Origin: Apteryx mantelli | Lineage: Eukaryota > Chordata > Aves > Apterygiformes > Apterygidae | DNA length: 64,000 nucleotides | NCBI RefSeq assembly: GCF_036417845.1 | Contig: NC_089980.1 | Span: 116,957,169-117,021,168 of the forward strand | Direction: 5' to 3' | Shown: positions 12,501 through 23,700 of the stretch, piece after piece | How the letters are laid out: every line of letters begins with the position of its first letter | Position numbering within the stretch: the first letter of the stretch is position 1 | Made by a program: the position numbers and the translations under genes | Notes under the pieces: model-generated | Database searches by the model: none | Seen by the model: only the letters and a program-made list of their open reading frames with translations | Told to the model about the DNA's origin: nothing

Positions 12501-15500
12501 ATTTGATATTTATCTACACCTTTCCTGAAGCATACAAATTTCTCAACCCCAAGTAACTGATGGTTTTGTTTTATGTTTTTTGTTCATAACAGGAAATGTA
12601 AGTTCTTGACCCAAATGAAAAACTACACTAGGTAACAAATTATCATGATTTTAAAAGAAAAAGGACATATGCAAAATTTTAGACTACTAAAGCCAGGAGA
12701 AAGATACAATGGAATTTCAAAGTAGCTAGCAATTTTACAATACAATTACCATATCTGAATATACACTGTAGACTCATGAAAAAAGGAAGGGAAAATTCTA
12801 TTAACAAAAATCAAATAACATTATTTAAATATAAATAAAAATTATGCAAATTTAAGTTACAAAATTCTTATGAGAAATAAGTACTACTATACAAATTTCC
12901 CCAAAGAAGATAAACTCTTCTAATTGAAGCCTTTGCTAAAATCTCTGAACTCTCCAAATCAAAATAAGCTTCTGAAGCATAAGCAAATTCTCAGCTGGCA
13001 TAAATCTCTCTAGCTTTAGTTTAAACTGAATTTCTAGATTGGAATAAACCCCTTGTGGCTGAAGCAAGCATTCTATTCTCTTACCCCCAAACATGAGGGA
13101 TTTAGTCTTTTCTACCTGACCTACATTAAGTATAACACACATTCACACAGACACAACAGTGTTAGCCTTTAGAAAGTAACTATTTCACCTATATCTGCTT
13201 TACAGTGGACCTTTCTGTCATGTGTACTAGTGAACACCTGGGAAAAATTTATTTAGAGCTAAAATTGTAAGTGCCCTAAAAAAGTGGAAACTCTACATTA
13301 TTGTAGATCTATGTCTCACTGGAGATATTCTAAGAAAATTATAAGGTTAGCAGTTGCCTTGGTGATCTGCACTGGATTTACTTGCTAGTGTAAAGAGAAC
13401 AGTGATGAATAGCAACTGACTGTTGGAAGACCCTATGATTTTGGAAGCACTTTGCACTCTGGGCCTCTGTTTTTAGACTAGTTAAATGATGAGAAAACTA
13501 TTGTCAGTGAAAGCAAAGCTAGAGACTGGCAAATCTGCAAAGACTCAGCCACACAAACTGCTAACTTGATTTCCTAAGTTTAGGTATCTACACGATTGTG
13601 TGGGTGTATAGAAATTTGGCAGAATTGCTTGCATGAGCTTGTCTCCAAGACTAATTTTCCTGAAAATGTCATGATTAGGAGATGCTTCTGCTTAGAACGC
13701 TAATCCTGACTACTTCTTATGTCTACAGCTCTGTCTAGAAACCCCAAATTTGCCAGGATGACCAGTCCAGTGTTTTCAGAGGGTTAGAGCTTAAGCTTTG
13801 GCACTCATAAACAGGTAAGAAGTTCCTCGGTGTTTGGACAGGCTTCTCTGCAGCTGGAGAGTAGTTTGAACTGGACGTGACTGCAAATAATCTGAATTTT
13901 ACCAAAACAGAATTTAAGGCCCTGCTCCAACATCCACTGAAATCTATATTTGTCATTTCAGTCATTAATTCAGAATTGTTTCAGGTAAGGCTCTGCTAGG
14001 GGATTTGGGGCAAATGCTAGGTCGCCTTTCCTATTATGCATCTGATGTTGCTACTATGATCAAGAGGGAGAGGGAAAGAAAAAAATCTCTCTTTCAACTA
14101 GTTTTTGAAGCAGTTCAAAAGTAAATCTTTCTCTTGTGAACTCCAGCTGGGTAGCAAAAGCTCATTTTTAACATTGTTCTCAAAGGTATGAGGGGTGATA
14201 AAACTACTTGGATGATTTATTATTATAATTTTTTATTAACAGATTAGGAAACCTCAAATTAAAACCTCTTGATCTATCCATAGAGAAAAGCCTTACCAAG
14301 AGCTAATCCACTAAAATACCTATTTAGATTAAATTGCTGTCCCTACAGTTCAGTGTGTGTATGTGGTTTTTCTTCCTCTTTTCTGTACCGTTATTTTGAT
14401 TTAAAGCATACCTCTGCTAAAGCCAGAGAAAACTTTTATACCCATTTCAATGTGCCCAAGATTTCAGCAAGTTGGTCTAAGCATGGATATAAAAAGAAAC
14501 TCTATCTTGCATCATTAGCCTGTATATGGGAACATACTTTTTCATGCTAATTCATTAGAATGAGAAAAAAATTAATAGAAATGGCACATATTCTAGGCAA
14601 ATTTAGGAAAATTCCACTGACTCCTGCATACTTTATTAGAAAACTAATCAATAACCAAAACTGGGTAATGACTTCTGTAGAAATATTTATAGCTGTCTTC
14701 CTTACTCTGTCATTATCCAAGACCACAACAGATTTTCCAATACTTGCGTGTCACAGTAGCCTTGATTATGTAGAAACATTCAAGGAAATGATCTGAATTA
14801 ACTACAGGTGTGACTTTGAAGTGTATTAATTAAACTCCCTTTAATCTTGTGTGGACACTGGTTCAGAATTAAAGCACCCTTAATTTAATTTTGCATGCTT
14901 TACTTTGGAAGTGAAGCAAACTAAATCAAATCAAGGTCAATTTAATTGTAAGGCTGTACATATGAGGAGCAAATATAATTTAATCTAGTTTTCAAAGTCT
15001 TCTGAAGCATAGTAGGCAAAATTAATTTTACTGATTAATTCTGAATAAGAGGTCCACATGTGGTCTTATTGTGGCCTCATGTCTCATGCCACAAAATTCT
15101 ATGGAGATTATAGGGTATAATTTTATGATTTATAATCTATCTGTCACACAGTTGGCTCAGTTTTGTTGCTTAGGTAGCATTATGTATCATTTTCCAGTTC
15201 CCTTCAAACTTCTATTTTCTCAATACATTTGCATTTTTTCTTATTGCATTCTTTTGTTTAACTAAAATTCTATACCTCCATAAGATATTTTTATAGTATG
15301 TACAATTCTCTACTTCCATAAATTAGATATTGAACACATTTCTTGGATGCTGGACTCAGTATTGCACTGACTTCCTCATACCCATAGACTATTGGCTATT
15401 GAATGTTTAAAGTAGCAAGAGACTGTGCCCGCCTCTTCTCCTAATGACAGTAAGAATTGAGAATGCTTAGTAGTTTGAGATGGATCTCTATCCTGTGCCA

Positions 15501-16315
15501 GCAATAGAAAGTTCAATTATGGTAAGTTTTGTCATCCTGTGAAAGTCTTTACAATGAGGCTAGAGTAAATACATACCTGAGCGCTGAGCACTCTTGCAGT
15601 GAGCAGTTGTCAGTGGAAATTGTAGGGCTGCTCCAGAGGCATGGTGCCGTCCTCTGCCAATACACTGTAGGGCTTTTTGCAGGGGATGCCATTGCTCCAC
15701 CCACAGAACTACGACTAGATTTTTTTGGTATCATTGCCCCACATTATCTTCCCCATCATGTTACTAATGCAAGTATCCCTTTACTGTTCCAGAATGATGT
15801 TTGTCTTTTAGCAACATTGCTTCTCATTCCTTGTGTTTGCATCTCTTCTGATTTACTGATAAACATTCCTGTAGCTGCACCTTAAATAAGCTTAAACATT
15901 CCCTTCTCTACATGGTGAAGAGATTCATACTCTTTCTTTCCAGGCAGAAGCATGGTGTTTAAGTATCTTTGCAATTTACGGGAGGCAATGTCTGCCTGCC
16001 TGCAATCTGGGCTTGCAGAGGAAAAAATACCAAGTATTTCTCAAATATGAAGGTTTCATATTTGCTATAGGATCACACTGATCCTAGAGCTATAGAAGGC
16101 AAAACTGGACAACTGCTTTGAGGCAAAAGGCCATTGTGGAACTGGAAGACTGTTAGGAAGAACATAAATGAGGCAAGGTCGATGCTCCTGTTATGCTGTC
16201 GCTTGGATGAAGGCTTCTGTCAATTTGGGGAGGTTGTACTGCTCAAGTGAGACTAGCTGGAGTTTTGACATCTTAAAGAAATTTTTTTATGGATATACAA
16301 TCTATGAGTACTTTT

Positions 16316-16376
16316 GGCAGTTACCATACTAGCAGTTACAATAGTTGGCAGTTACTATACTAGCAACAATACTTGC
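16316..16376. repeat. Two-copy imperfect tandem repeat, unit about 31 nt
   Basis: Unit 1 (16316-16346) begins GGCAGTTACCATACTAGCA. Unit 2 (16347 to about 16376) begins GGCAGTTACTATACTAGCA. A further CTAGT-containing echo follows. It is a small local duplication with no evident function. Confidence 0.7.
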
Positions 16377-18569
16377 TAGTGTAGATATGGTATTGGAAAA
16401 GAAAGTGGGCTAGTTGCTAAACAACAAAGTGCAAGGTCATGAAATTGGTGTTTGGTTAGTAAGCAATTTGAGAAAGCCTGCTAGAAAAATAAGTGTATTT
16501 TGACTTCCAGCAAATATAACACTTTATTTTTATTCATGATTTGTTGTTTGATTCCAGTAATAGCAAACTGAACAAGAAGAAAAAAAGGTAAGATGCAGTT
16601 TCCAGCCATTGAAGATGTTATTTAAGAAATATGTTGTCAGGATGAATTCACTAATATATAAGTGAGTACTTCTGATAATTGCATTGAAGCAGCTCTATAA
16701 AGGAAGTATGTAATTTGTTTTCTCACATCAGAAGCCCATTACAAACATAACAAATAGAGAAGATTTTAAAAGTCTGGAAAGAATTAAGTTACAAATAAAC
16801 AAAAAATCTGCATTAAATTGCATATGAAATATAAAAAAGCAGGCTCTTTTGATGCAGAACAGTCATTTCAGTCCTGCCTAGACTAAAGAATACTCTTCAA
16901 ATACATTTTTGTTAATCATTACTTAAGATGTATGTAACATAATGGGCAGTAAACATACAACGTATTCATCAGTTTCCTCCTAGTCCTGGCCAAACTGGCC
17001 ATTCATGCCACTAGGAGAAGCAAACTCAATCGGGGAGGACCCTGCCCTGTATCGCCTGCTTCCAGTCCCTCATCTTCTCACATCAACAGAGAGAGCATTG
17101 CTGTGCCTCATCTACTACTTCCCTGGACACTTTCCAGGGGTGATGGATGCTGTTGCAGGGTGCTCTGCTCAGTGACCCCCTCCAGTGTCTCTCAACCTAT
17201 TTTTGAGCTTGTGACTCTCAAGCATCTTCCCTTTTCCATTTCTTGTCCCCTGAAATTGGTTTTTGTTTTCCTCAATTTCTTTTCTTCTAACCCTTTATTC
17301 TTCTCATAGGGTTTGAAGGTTTGGATACAGCTGGGCTAGCACCTGGCTCTGAAAGAGAGCATGACAGTGAACATGGCTTAAACAGGACTTAATTAAAACT
17401 TTTTAGCAGCGGCCTGCATGGTCTAGTGAGGGCTCATGTGCTCACTGCATCACTGAGAAACACTTGCAGAATAATTGGCCCCAGGAGAGTCATACCAGTG
17501 CCTTGAGAGTCTCCCTTCAAGGTGGGTAGTTTTCTTTCCACTGCTAATGTCAATCGGCAGATGTGTTGGGCTGACACGTTTTGGAGTATTATTCTCTGCC
17601 AATCACTTTGTTAAGTCTGTCCTTTCAGATTTAGTTGTGAGAACTGGCCTTATAGTGGTCTGAGCAAGGAGAGTGGAGCTTGGAGGTGCGGCTTACACTC
17701 TTCAGAATCCCTGTGCTGTAGGTTTGGAGCAAAATTCTGGGTGAAAATTTGCTCTCCAAAGAAAACTGAGGCCATCTCTGCCATAGCCCAGCATAGCCCC
17801 ATAGTGCAGAGATGTTGTTCATCACCAGCATAGCTGTCCCAGTAGTCAGCTGCATCTAGGCAGATCAGACCCCTTTCTTTCTCCAATATGCCTTGTTTCA
17901 CTCAGATAGTGGTGGGACTGCACAACAAAAAGCCATATTTGCAGTAAAAGTGCTTTGCCTGTTCTGAGTGCTGATACATCAATGAAAAGACAGGCTGAGA
18001 TCAGCAGTTCACCAGGCAGAGTAGGCCTGAACTGGCAACCAAAGGAGTTTTCCTGTGACTTAAATAAAGCTCTGGAAAGGTTTCTTTTAGTTGTGCTCTT
18101 TACTCCTTGTGTTGTAAACTTGTTCTCTGAGTAGTTGAGATGATGATGCATGTATGACTATGCTTGCTATGCTTGTGTGAGTCTGGGTAATTTCTGTCAT
18201 GAGCATTGTACCCTGTGCTTTTGATATCTCAAGAGTTAGTCTTGTAATTTTTCATTCTCATTGACTTTTGATACTGTGATTTATGCTGAATTATTCAAAT
18301 TATAAGCATGCTAGATTTCTTGCAAATCTATTTCCGACCAATATAATACAAAAAACATCATATTTTAAATAAAAAATGATGAACTGCACCCACACAAAGT
18401 TAAGACATTTGTTTCCTGCAGACAATGAAATTTTAGCACTTTCAATATGTTGAGTGCACTTTCTCTCCAATGTAGCACGACAATGAACAGCACTACAGTA
18501 CATCAGGTCATTATATTTTAACTCTTTCATGCCTATGAAGAAATTTTGATGAAGAAAACTTGTGAAAAA

Positions 18570-18730
18570 GAATAGGAATGTAAGAACAGACAAATGCCAC
18601 TTGAGGTTAGGTCAGTGGTATGCTACATCAGTCTAATGTCCTATTTCTATTAGCAATCCCTACCAGTTGATATACATTACAGCAAGAAAACCTGCAGTAG
18701 GAAATAATGGAATATACTCTCATGAGAAAA
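18570..18730 (-). repeat. Possible relic of an ancient CR1 3' end
   Basis: The stretch from 'aggaatgtaagaacagac' through 'ggtcagtggtatgctacatc' and 'agtctaatgtcctatt' follows the order of the reverse-strand 3' tail of old reptile/bird CR1 subfamilies (agaa...ggtcagaccaatggtcca...agcccagtatcctg). It is heavily diverged and has no coding remnant. It is distinct from the younger CR1 copy starting at about 19145. Confidence 0.4.
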
Positions 18731-19234
18731 CTTTCTAACTAATTTTCACAATCTAGATGTTAATATATTCCCTTAAATCTGAGGCTTATAAATCATACTA
18801 GCTTTTTTGGTTTCTACTTGTGTTACTTAATGTTATTGTTATTGTCATAAACTTCCTAGTTCTTGAATCATGCCTCAATGACATTCTTTGGACATCGGTT
18901 CACACAGTGTGCAGTTACACAGTTGAAAAATATTTATTTCCTTTTATTAGTTATAAATGTATTGTCTTTCAATTTAATGGATGTCTCCTTGTTCATGTAT
19001 GGTGAGAAGAGGCAATTCTGTTAGTCTACCTTTTCAGTATTTTTCTGTATACATGTATTTCATTTCCTCTTATTCATTTCTGCTTTAAAGAGTAGTATTA
19101 ATCATCTCCATAAGAATATTTTTCCATGTCTAACAATCTTTGTCATCACAAAATCACAGAATCACAGAATGGTTGAGGTTGGAAGGGACCTCTGGAGATC
19201 ATCTAGTCCAACCCCCCTGCTCAAGCAGGGTCAC

Positions 19235-20722
19235 TTAGAGCACGTTGCACAGGATTGTTCCCAGATGCCTTTTGAATATCTCCAAGGATGGAGACCACAC
19301 AACCTCTCTGGGCAACCTGTGCCAGTGCTCAGGCACCCTCACAGTAAAGAAGTTTTTCCTCATGTTCAGACAGAATTTCTTGTGTTTCAGTTTGTGCCCG
19401 TTGCCTCTTGTCCTGTCGCTGGGCACCACTGAAAAGAGTCTGGTCCCATCCTCTTGACACCTTCCCTTCAGATATTTGTACATGTTGATAAGATCCCCTC
19501 TCAGTCTTCTCTTCTCTAGGCTAAACAGGCCCAGCTCTCTCAGCCTTTCCTCATAAGAGAAATGCTCCAGTCCCCTAATCATCTTTGTAGCCCTTCGCTG
19601 GACTTGCTCCAGTAGTGCCACATCCCTCTTGTACTGGGGAGCCCAGAACTGGACACAGGGCTAAGTAGAGGGGGAGGATCACCTCCCTCGACCTGCTGGC
19701 AACACTCTTCCTGATGCACCCCAGGATACCATTGGCCGCCTTCTTGGCCGCAAGGGCACATTGCTGCCTCATGCTTAACTTGGTGTCCACCAGGTCCTTC
19801 TCCAAAGAGCTGCTTTCCAGCAGGTCAACCCCCAACCTGTACTGGTGCATGGGGTTATTCCTCCCCAGGTGCAGGACCCTGCACTTGCCTTTGTTGAACT
19901 TCAGGAAGTTCCTCTCCGCCCACCTCTCCAGCCTGTCCAGGTCTCTCTGAATGGCAGCACAGCCCTCTCGTGTATCCGCCACTCCTCCCAGGTTTGTATC
20001 GTCGGCAAACTGGCTGAGGGTGCACTCTGTCCCTTCATCCAGGTCATTGATGAATAAGCTGAACAATACTGAACCCAGTACTGACCCCTGGGGGACACCG
20101 CTAGCTACAGGCCTCCAACAGGCCTCCAACTAGACTCTGCACCGCTGATCACAACTCTCTGAGCTCTGCCATTCAGCCAGTTCTCAAGCCACCTCACTGG
20201 CCACTCATCTAAACCACACTTCCTGAGCTTGTCTATGAGGATGTCATGGGAGACAGTGTCAAAAGCCTTGCTGAAGTCAAGGTAGACAACATCCACTGCT
20301 CTCCCCTCATCTACCCAGCCAGGCATTCCATCCTAGAAGGCTATCAGATTGGTTAAGCATGATTTCCCCTTGGTGAAGCCATGCTGACTACTCCTGATCA
20401 CCTTCTTGTCCTCCACATGCTTGGAGATAGCCTCCAGGATGAGCTGCTCCATCACCTTTCCAGGGATGGAGGTGAGGCTGACTGGCCTGTAGTTCCCTGG
20501 GTCCTCCTTCTTGCCCTTTTGGAAGACTGGGGTGACACTGGCTTTCTTCCAGTCTTCAGGCACCTCTCCTGTCCTCCATGACCTTTCAAAGATGATGGAG
20601 AGTGGCTTAGCAATAATGTCCGCCAGCTCCCTCAGCACTCGTGGGTGCATCCCATCGGGGCCCATGGATTTGTGGGTGTCAAGTTTGCTTAAATGATCTC
20701 TAACCCGATCCTCCTCGACCAA
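19235..20722 (-). pseudogene. CR1 copy B ORF2 reverse transcriptase, frameshifted
   Basis: In order on the minus strand the pieces are: RT N-terminal part (20333-20722, with [20 protein letters not shown] and [17 protein letters not shown]); RT palm (20105-20326, with VVYLDFSKAFDTVSHDIL); the catalytic segment (19575-20129, with [12 protein letters not shown] and the intact box F-A-D-D in [12 protein letters not shown]); and the C-terminal block (19235-19621, with [20 protein letters not shown]). Breaks are an in-frame TAG at about 20330, a frameshift at an 11-bp tandem duplication (20109-20130), and a shift near 19600. The catalytic residues survive but the frame does not. Confidence 0.9.
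20109..20130. repeat. 11-bp tandem duplication inside CR1 copy B
   Basis: AGGCCTCCAAC occurs twice in direct succession (20109-20119 and 20120-20130). The frame carrying the RT palm (ending [10 protein letters not shown]) switches to the frame carrying VASGVPQG exactly here. An 11-bp gain is not a multiple of three, so this duplication explains the frameshift. Confidence 0.85.
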
Positions 20723-20865
20723 GGGAAAGTCTTCCTTTCTCCAGACTTTCTCTCTTGCCTCCAGGGTCTGGGGTTCCTGAGGGCTGGCCTGAGCAGTAAA
20801 GACTGAAGCAAAGAAGTCATCAGCTCTGGCTGTCTCCTATTTTTGCTATGTCACCCCTGGGGACA

Positions 20866-21381
20866 TAAAATCCATATAATAAATTGTAATGACAGAGTAT
20901 AAATTAATTTAGCATGCATTTGCATGCACTGAAGCTGCTTCCTCTGTGACTTCTGGTATTTCTTGAACTGACTTCCAGTTGATTCAGCTAACTGTGATTT
21001 TTTTTTTTTAATTAGTGGATTTTTCAGTAGTTATTTGGCTTTTCTCCCCCACACATTTTCTTTGGACAAAGGGTCATATTGACTAAGACGTATCCCAAGT
21101 CACAAACAGCTTTCCAAAAAAACCTAAAAAATGCAACCTTCTTCAAATTGCTCTAGAATAGCTTTTCAGTAATAAACGTGACTTACGCATGTGTATAGGA
21201 AGGTGAAATATACAGATTTCATTCAAATAATCTTGGACATTGTGATGACTTGCAGAACTCATGTACTGTAGTCATCCAGAATTCATATAAACACTTCGTA
21301 TCATATCACACAATATGCATTCTCTGATACATATTACATATGTTTCAGCTTAAAATTGTTGGGGAACTGCTAGAAAGTGCA
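20866..21381. other. Short spacer between CR1 copy B and the Tigger element
   Basis: About 0.5 kb of AT-rich DNA including a poly-T run near 20999-21009. I see no coding potential or recognisable repeat in it. Confidence 0.6.
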
Positions 21382-21621
21382 CAGGCATACCTTGGAGATA
21401 TTGCGAGTTCGGTTCCAGACCACTGCAATAAAGCAAATATTGCAATAAAGGGAGTCACACAAATTTTTTGTTTTCCTAGTGCATATAAAAGTTATGTTTA
21501 CACTATACTGTAGTCTATTAATTGTGCAATAGCATTATGTCTAAAAAAATAATGTACATACCTTAATTAAAAAATACTTTATTGCTAAAAAATGTGAACC
21601 ATCATCTGAGCCTTCAGTGAA

Positions 21622-23254
21622 TCACAATCTTTTTGCTGATGGAGGGTCTTGCCTTGATGTTGATAGCTGCTGACTGATCAGGGTGGTGGTTGCTGAAGGC
21701 TGGGGTGGCTGTGGCAATTTCTTAAAATAAGACAGCAGTGAAGTTTGCTGCATCGATTGACTCTTCCTTTCACAAAGGATTTCTCTGTAGCATGTGATGC
21801 TGTTTGATAGCATTTTACCCACAATAGAACTTCTTTCAAAATTGGAGTCAATCCTCTCCAACCCTGCCGCTGCTTTATCAAATAAGTGTATGTAATATTC
21901 TAAATCCTTTGTTGTCATTTCAACAATGTTCACAGCATCTTCACCCAGAGTAGATTCTATCTCAAGAAACCACTTTCTTTGCTCACCCATAAGAAGCAAC
22001 TCCTCATCCGTTAAAGTTTTCTCAAGAGATTGCAGCAATTCAGTCACATCTTCAGGCTCCACTTCTAATTCTAGTTTTCTTGCCATTTCCACCACATCTG
22101 CAGTTACTTTCTCCACTGAAAGTCTTGAACCCCTCAAAGTCATTCATGAGGGCTGGAATCAACTTCTTCCAAACTCTTGTTAACGTCGATAGTTTGACCC
22201 CCTTCCGTGAATCACGAATGTTCTTAATGGCATCTAGAATGATGAATCCTTTCCAGAAGGTTTTCAATTTACTGTGCCCAGATCCATCAGAGGAATCACT
22301 ATCTATGGCAGCTATAGCCTTATGAAAAGCATTTCTTAAATAATAAGACTTGAAAGTCAAAATTACTCCTTGATCCATGGGCTGCAGAATGGATGCTGTG
22401 TTAGCAGGCATGAAAACAACACTAATCTCATTGTACATCTCCATCAAAGCTCTTGGATGACCTTGTCAATGAGCAGTAATATTTTGAAAGGAATCTTTTT
22501 TTCTGAGCAGTAGGTCTCAACAGTGGGCTTAAAATATCCAGTAAACCATGTTGTAAACAGATGTGATGTCATCCAGGCTTTGTTGTTCCATTTATAGAGC
22601 ACAGGCAGAGTAGATTTAGCATAATTCTTAAGGGCCCTAGGATTTTCGGAATGGTAAATGAGCACTGGCTTCAACTTAAAGTCACCAGTTGCATTAGCCC
22701 CTAACAGGAGAGTCAGCCTGTCCTTTGAAGCCAGGCATTGACTTATCCTCTCTAGGTATGAAAGTCCTAGATGGCATCTTCTTCCAATATAAGGCTGTTT
22801 CGTCTACATTGAAAATCTGTTGTTTAGTGTAGCCACCTTCATAAACCTCATGAACCAACCTCTGCTAACTTCAGACTTTTCTTCTGCAGCTTCCTCACTT
22901 CTCTCAGCCTTCATAGAATTGAAGAGAGTTAGGGCCTTGCTCTGAATTAGACTTGGCTTAAGGGAATGTTGTGGCTGGTTTGATCTTCTGTCCAGACCAC
23001 TAAAACTTGCTCCATATCAGCAGTAAGGCTGTTTCGCTTTCTTATTATTCGTGTGTTCACTGGAGTAGCACTTTGAATTTCCTTCAAGACCTTTTCCTTT
23101 GCATTCACAACTTGGCTGTTTGGTGCCAGAGGCCAAGCTTTTGGTCTGTCTAGGCTTTCAACGTGCCTTCCTCACTAAGCTCCATCATTTCTAGCTTTTG
23201 ATTTATAGTGAGAGACGTGTGACTCTTCCTTTCACTTGAACGCTTAGAGGCCAT
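21622..23254 (-). pseudogene. Tigger-type transposase, frameshifted and internally deleted
   Basis: The likely start is the ATG at 23252-23254 (MASKRSSERKSHTSLTINQK), leading a CENP-B-like helix-turn-helix DNA-binding domain. The middle part is interrupted: near 22840 the sequence jumps from the CCTTCAT block to AACCTCATGAACC, missing roughly 100 bp compared with my recollection of the family. At about 22462 another short loss falls right after LLLID, the segment that carries a catalytic aspartate of the DDE domain, and shifts the frame. The next piece (22052-22447) has [16 protein letters not shown], typical of pogo/Tigger transposases. The C-terminal piece (21622-22143) ends PPSAKRL. The family cuts and pastes DNA at TA sites. 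This copy cannot encode an active enzyme. Confidence 0.88.
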
Positions 23255-23660
23255 TGCAGGGTTATTAATTGCCCTAATTTCAATGTTGTGTCTCAGGGAA
23301 TAGGGAGGCCCGAGGAGAGGGAGAGAGATGGGGGAATAGCTGGTTGGTGGAGCAATCGGAACACGCACAACATTTATCGATTAAGTTCACCTTCTTATAT
23401 GGGTGCGGTTCGTGGCACCTCCAAGTAATTACAATAGTAACATCAAAGATCACTGATTGCAGATCACCATAATAGATATAATAATAATGCAAAAGTTTGA
23501 AATATTGTGAGAATTACTAAAATGTTACACAGAGACACAAAGTGAGCACATACTGTTGGAAAAATGGCACCGATAGACTTGCTCGACACAGGGTTGCCAC
23601 AAACCTTCAATTTGTAAAAAACGCAGTATCTGCGAAGCACAATAAAGCAAAGCACAGCAC

Positions 23661-23693
23661 AATAAAATGAGGTAAAAATAAAATAAAATGAGG
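23661..23693. repeat. 21-bp duplication replacing the right tip of the Tigger element
   Basis: AATAAAATGAGG occurs at 23661-23672 and again at 23682-23693, separated by TAAAAATAA. The first copy belongs to the right terminal repeat. Where the terminal GGTATGCCTG would be expected, the sequence turns into A-rich DNA and the repeated block. The right transposon tip is therefore not intact. Confidence 0.65.
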
Positions 23694-23700
23694 GGAAAAA

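Larger units (their letters stand above)
9528..19144. other. Intergenic DNA, no gene recognised
   Basis: About 9.6 kb between CR1 copies A and B. The longest open frames are 158 codons at 11629-12105 (+), 149 codons at 11150-11599 (-) and 118 codons at 15529-15885 (+). They show no family motif, no domain I recognise and no gene-like surroundings, so I treat them as chance. The G+C-richer block at about 11300-11990 is unexplained. A short imperfect tandem repeat lies at 16316-16376, and a possible old CR1 tail at about 18570-18730. Confidence 0.55.
19145..20865 (-). mobile_element. CR1 LINE, 5'-truncated copy B with readable RT (minus strand)
   Basis: The element begins at its 3' end with two AATCACAG units, then AATGGTTGAGGTTGGAAGGG, the avian CR1 terminus. 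The minus strand carries the RT and C-terminal part of ORF2 nearly continuously for about 1.5 kb. The 5' break is within the region before RT (the block near FFASVF is last recognised at about 20800-20820), so the 20865 end is approximate. It is the best preserved long CR1 in the window. Known biology: CR1 inserts by target-primed reverse transcription and is usually 5'-truncated, as here. Confidence 0.94.
21382..23700 (-). mobile_element. Tigger1-like DNA transposon (pogo group, Tc1/mariner superfamily), near full length
   Basis: The left end starts CAGGCATACCTTGGAGATAT, followed by GTTCGGTTCCAGACCA and repeated GCAATAAAG motifs. This matches the terminal inverted repeat of mammalian Tigger1 as I remember it. 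The right end (about 23600-23672) has the matching AATATCTGCGAA-like and GCACAATAAAATGAGG blocks in opposite sense, but the last bases of the repeat are lost in a local 21-bp duplication. The minus strand between them encodes a CENP-B-type/DDE transposase in pieces. Length is about 2.3 kb, against roughly 2.4 kb for the full element by recall; two internal deletions account for most of the difference. The expected TA target dinucleotide at the left boundary reads CA. Confidence 0.92.

Noticed and set aside
15529-15885. 118-codon plus-strand open frame as a gene
   Set aside because: Unremarkable composition, no motif and no flanking gene structure.
21382-23700. Whole window being mammalian DNA because of the Tigger1-like element
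   Set aside because: CR1 copies with avian 3' ends occur on both sides of it and throughout. No Alu, L1 or other mammalian repeats were noticed.
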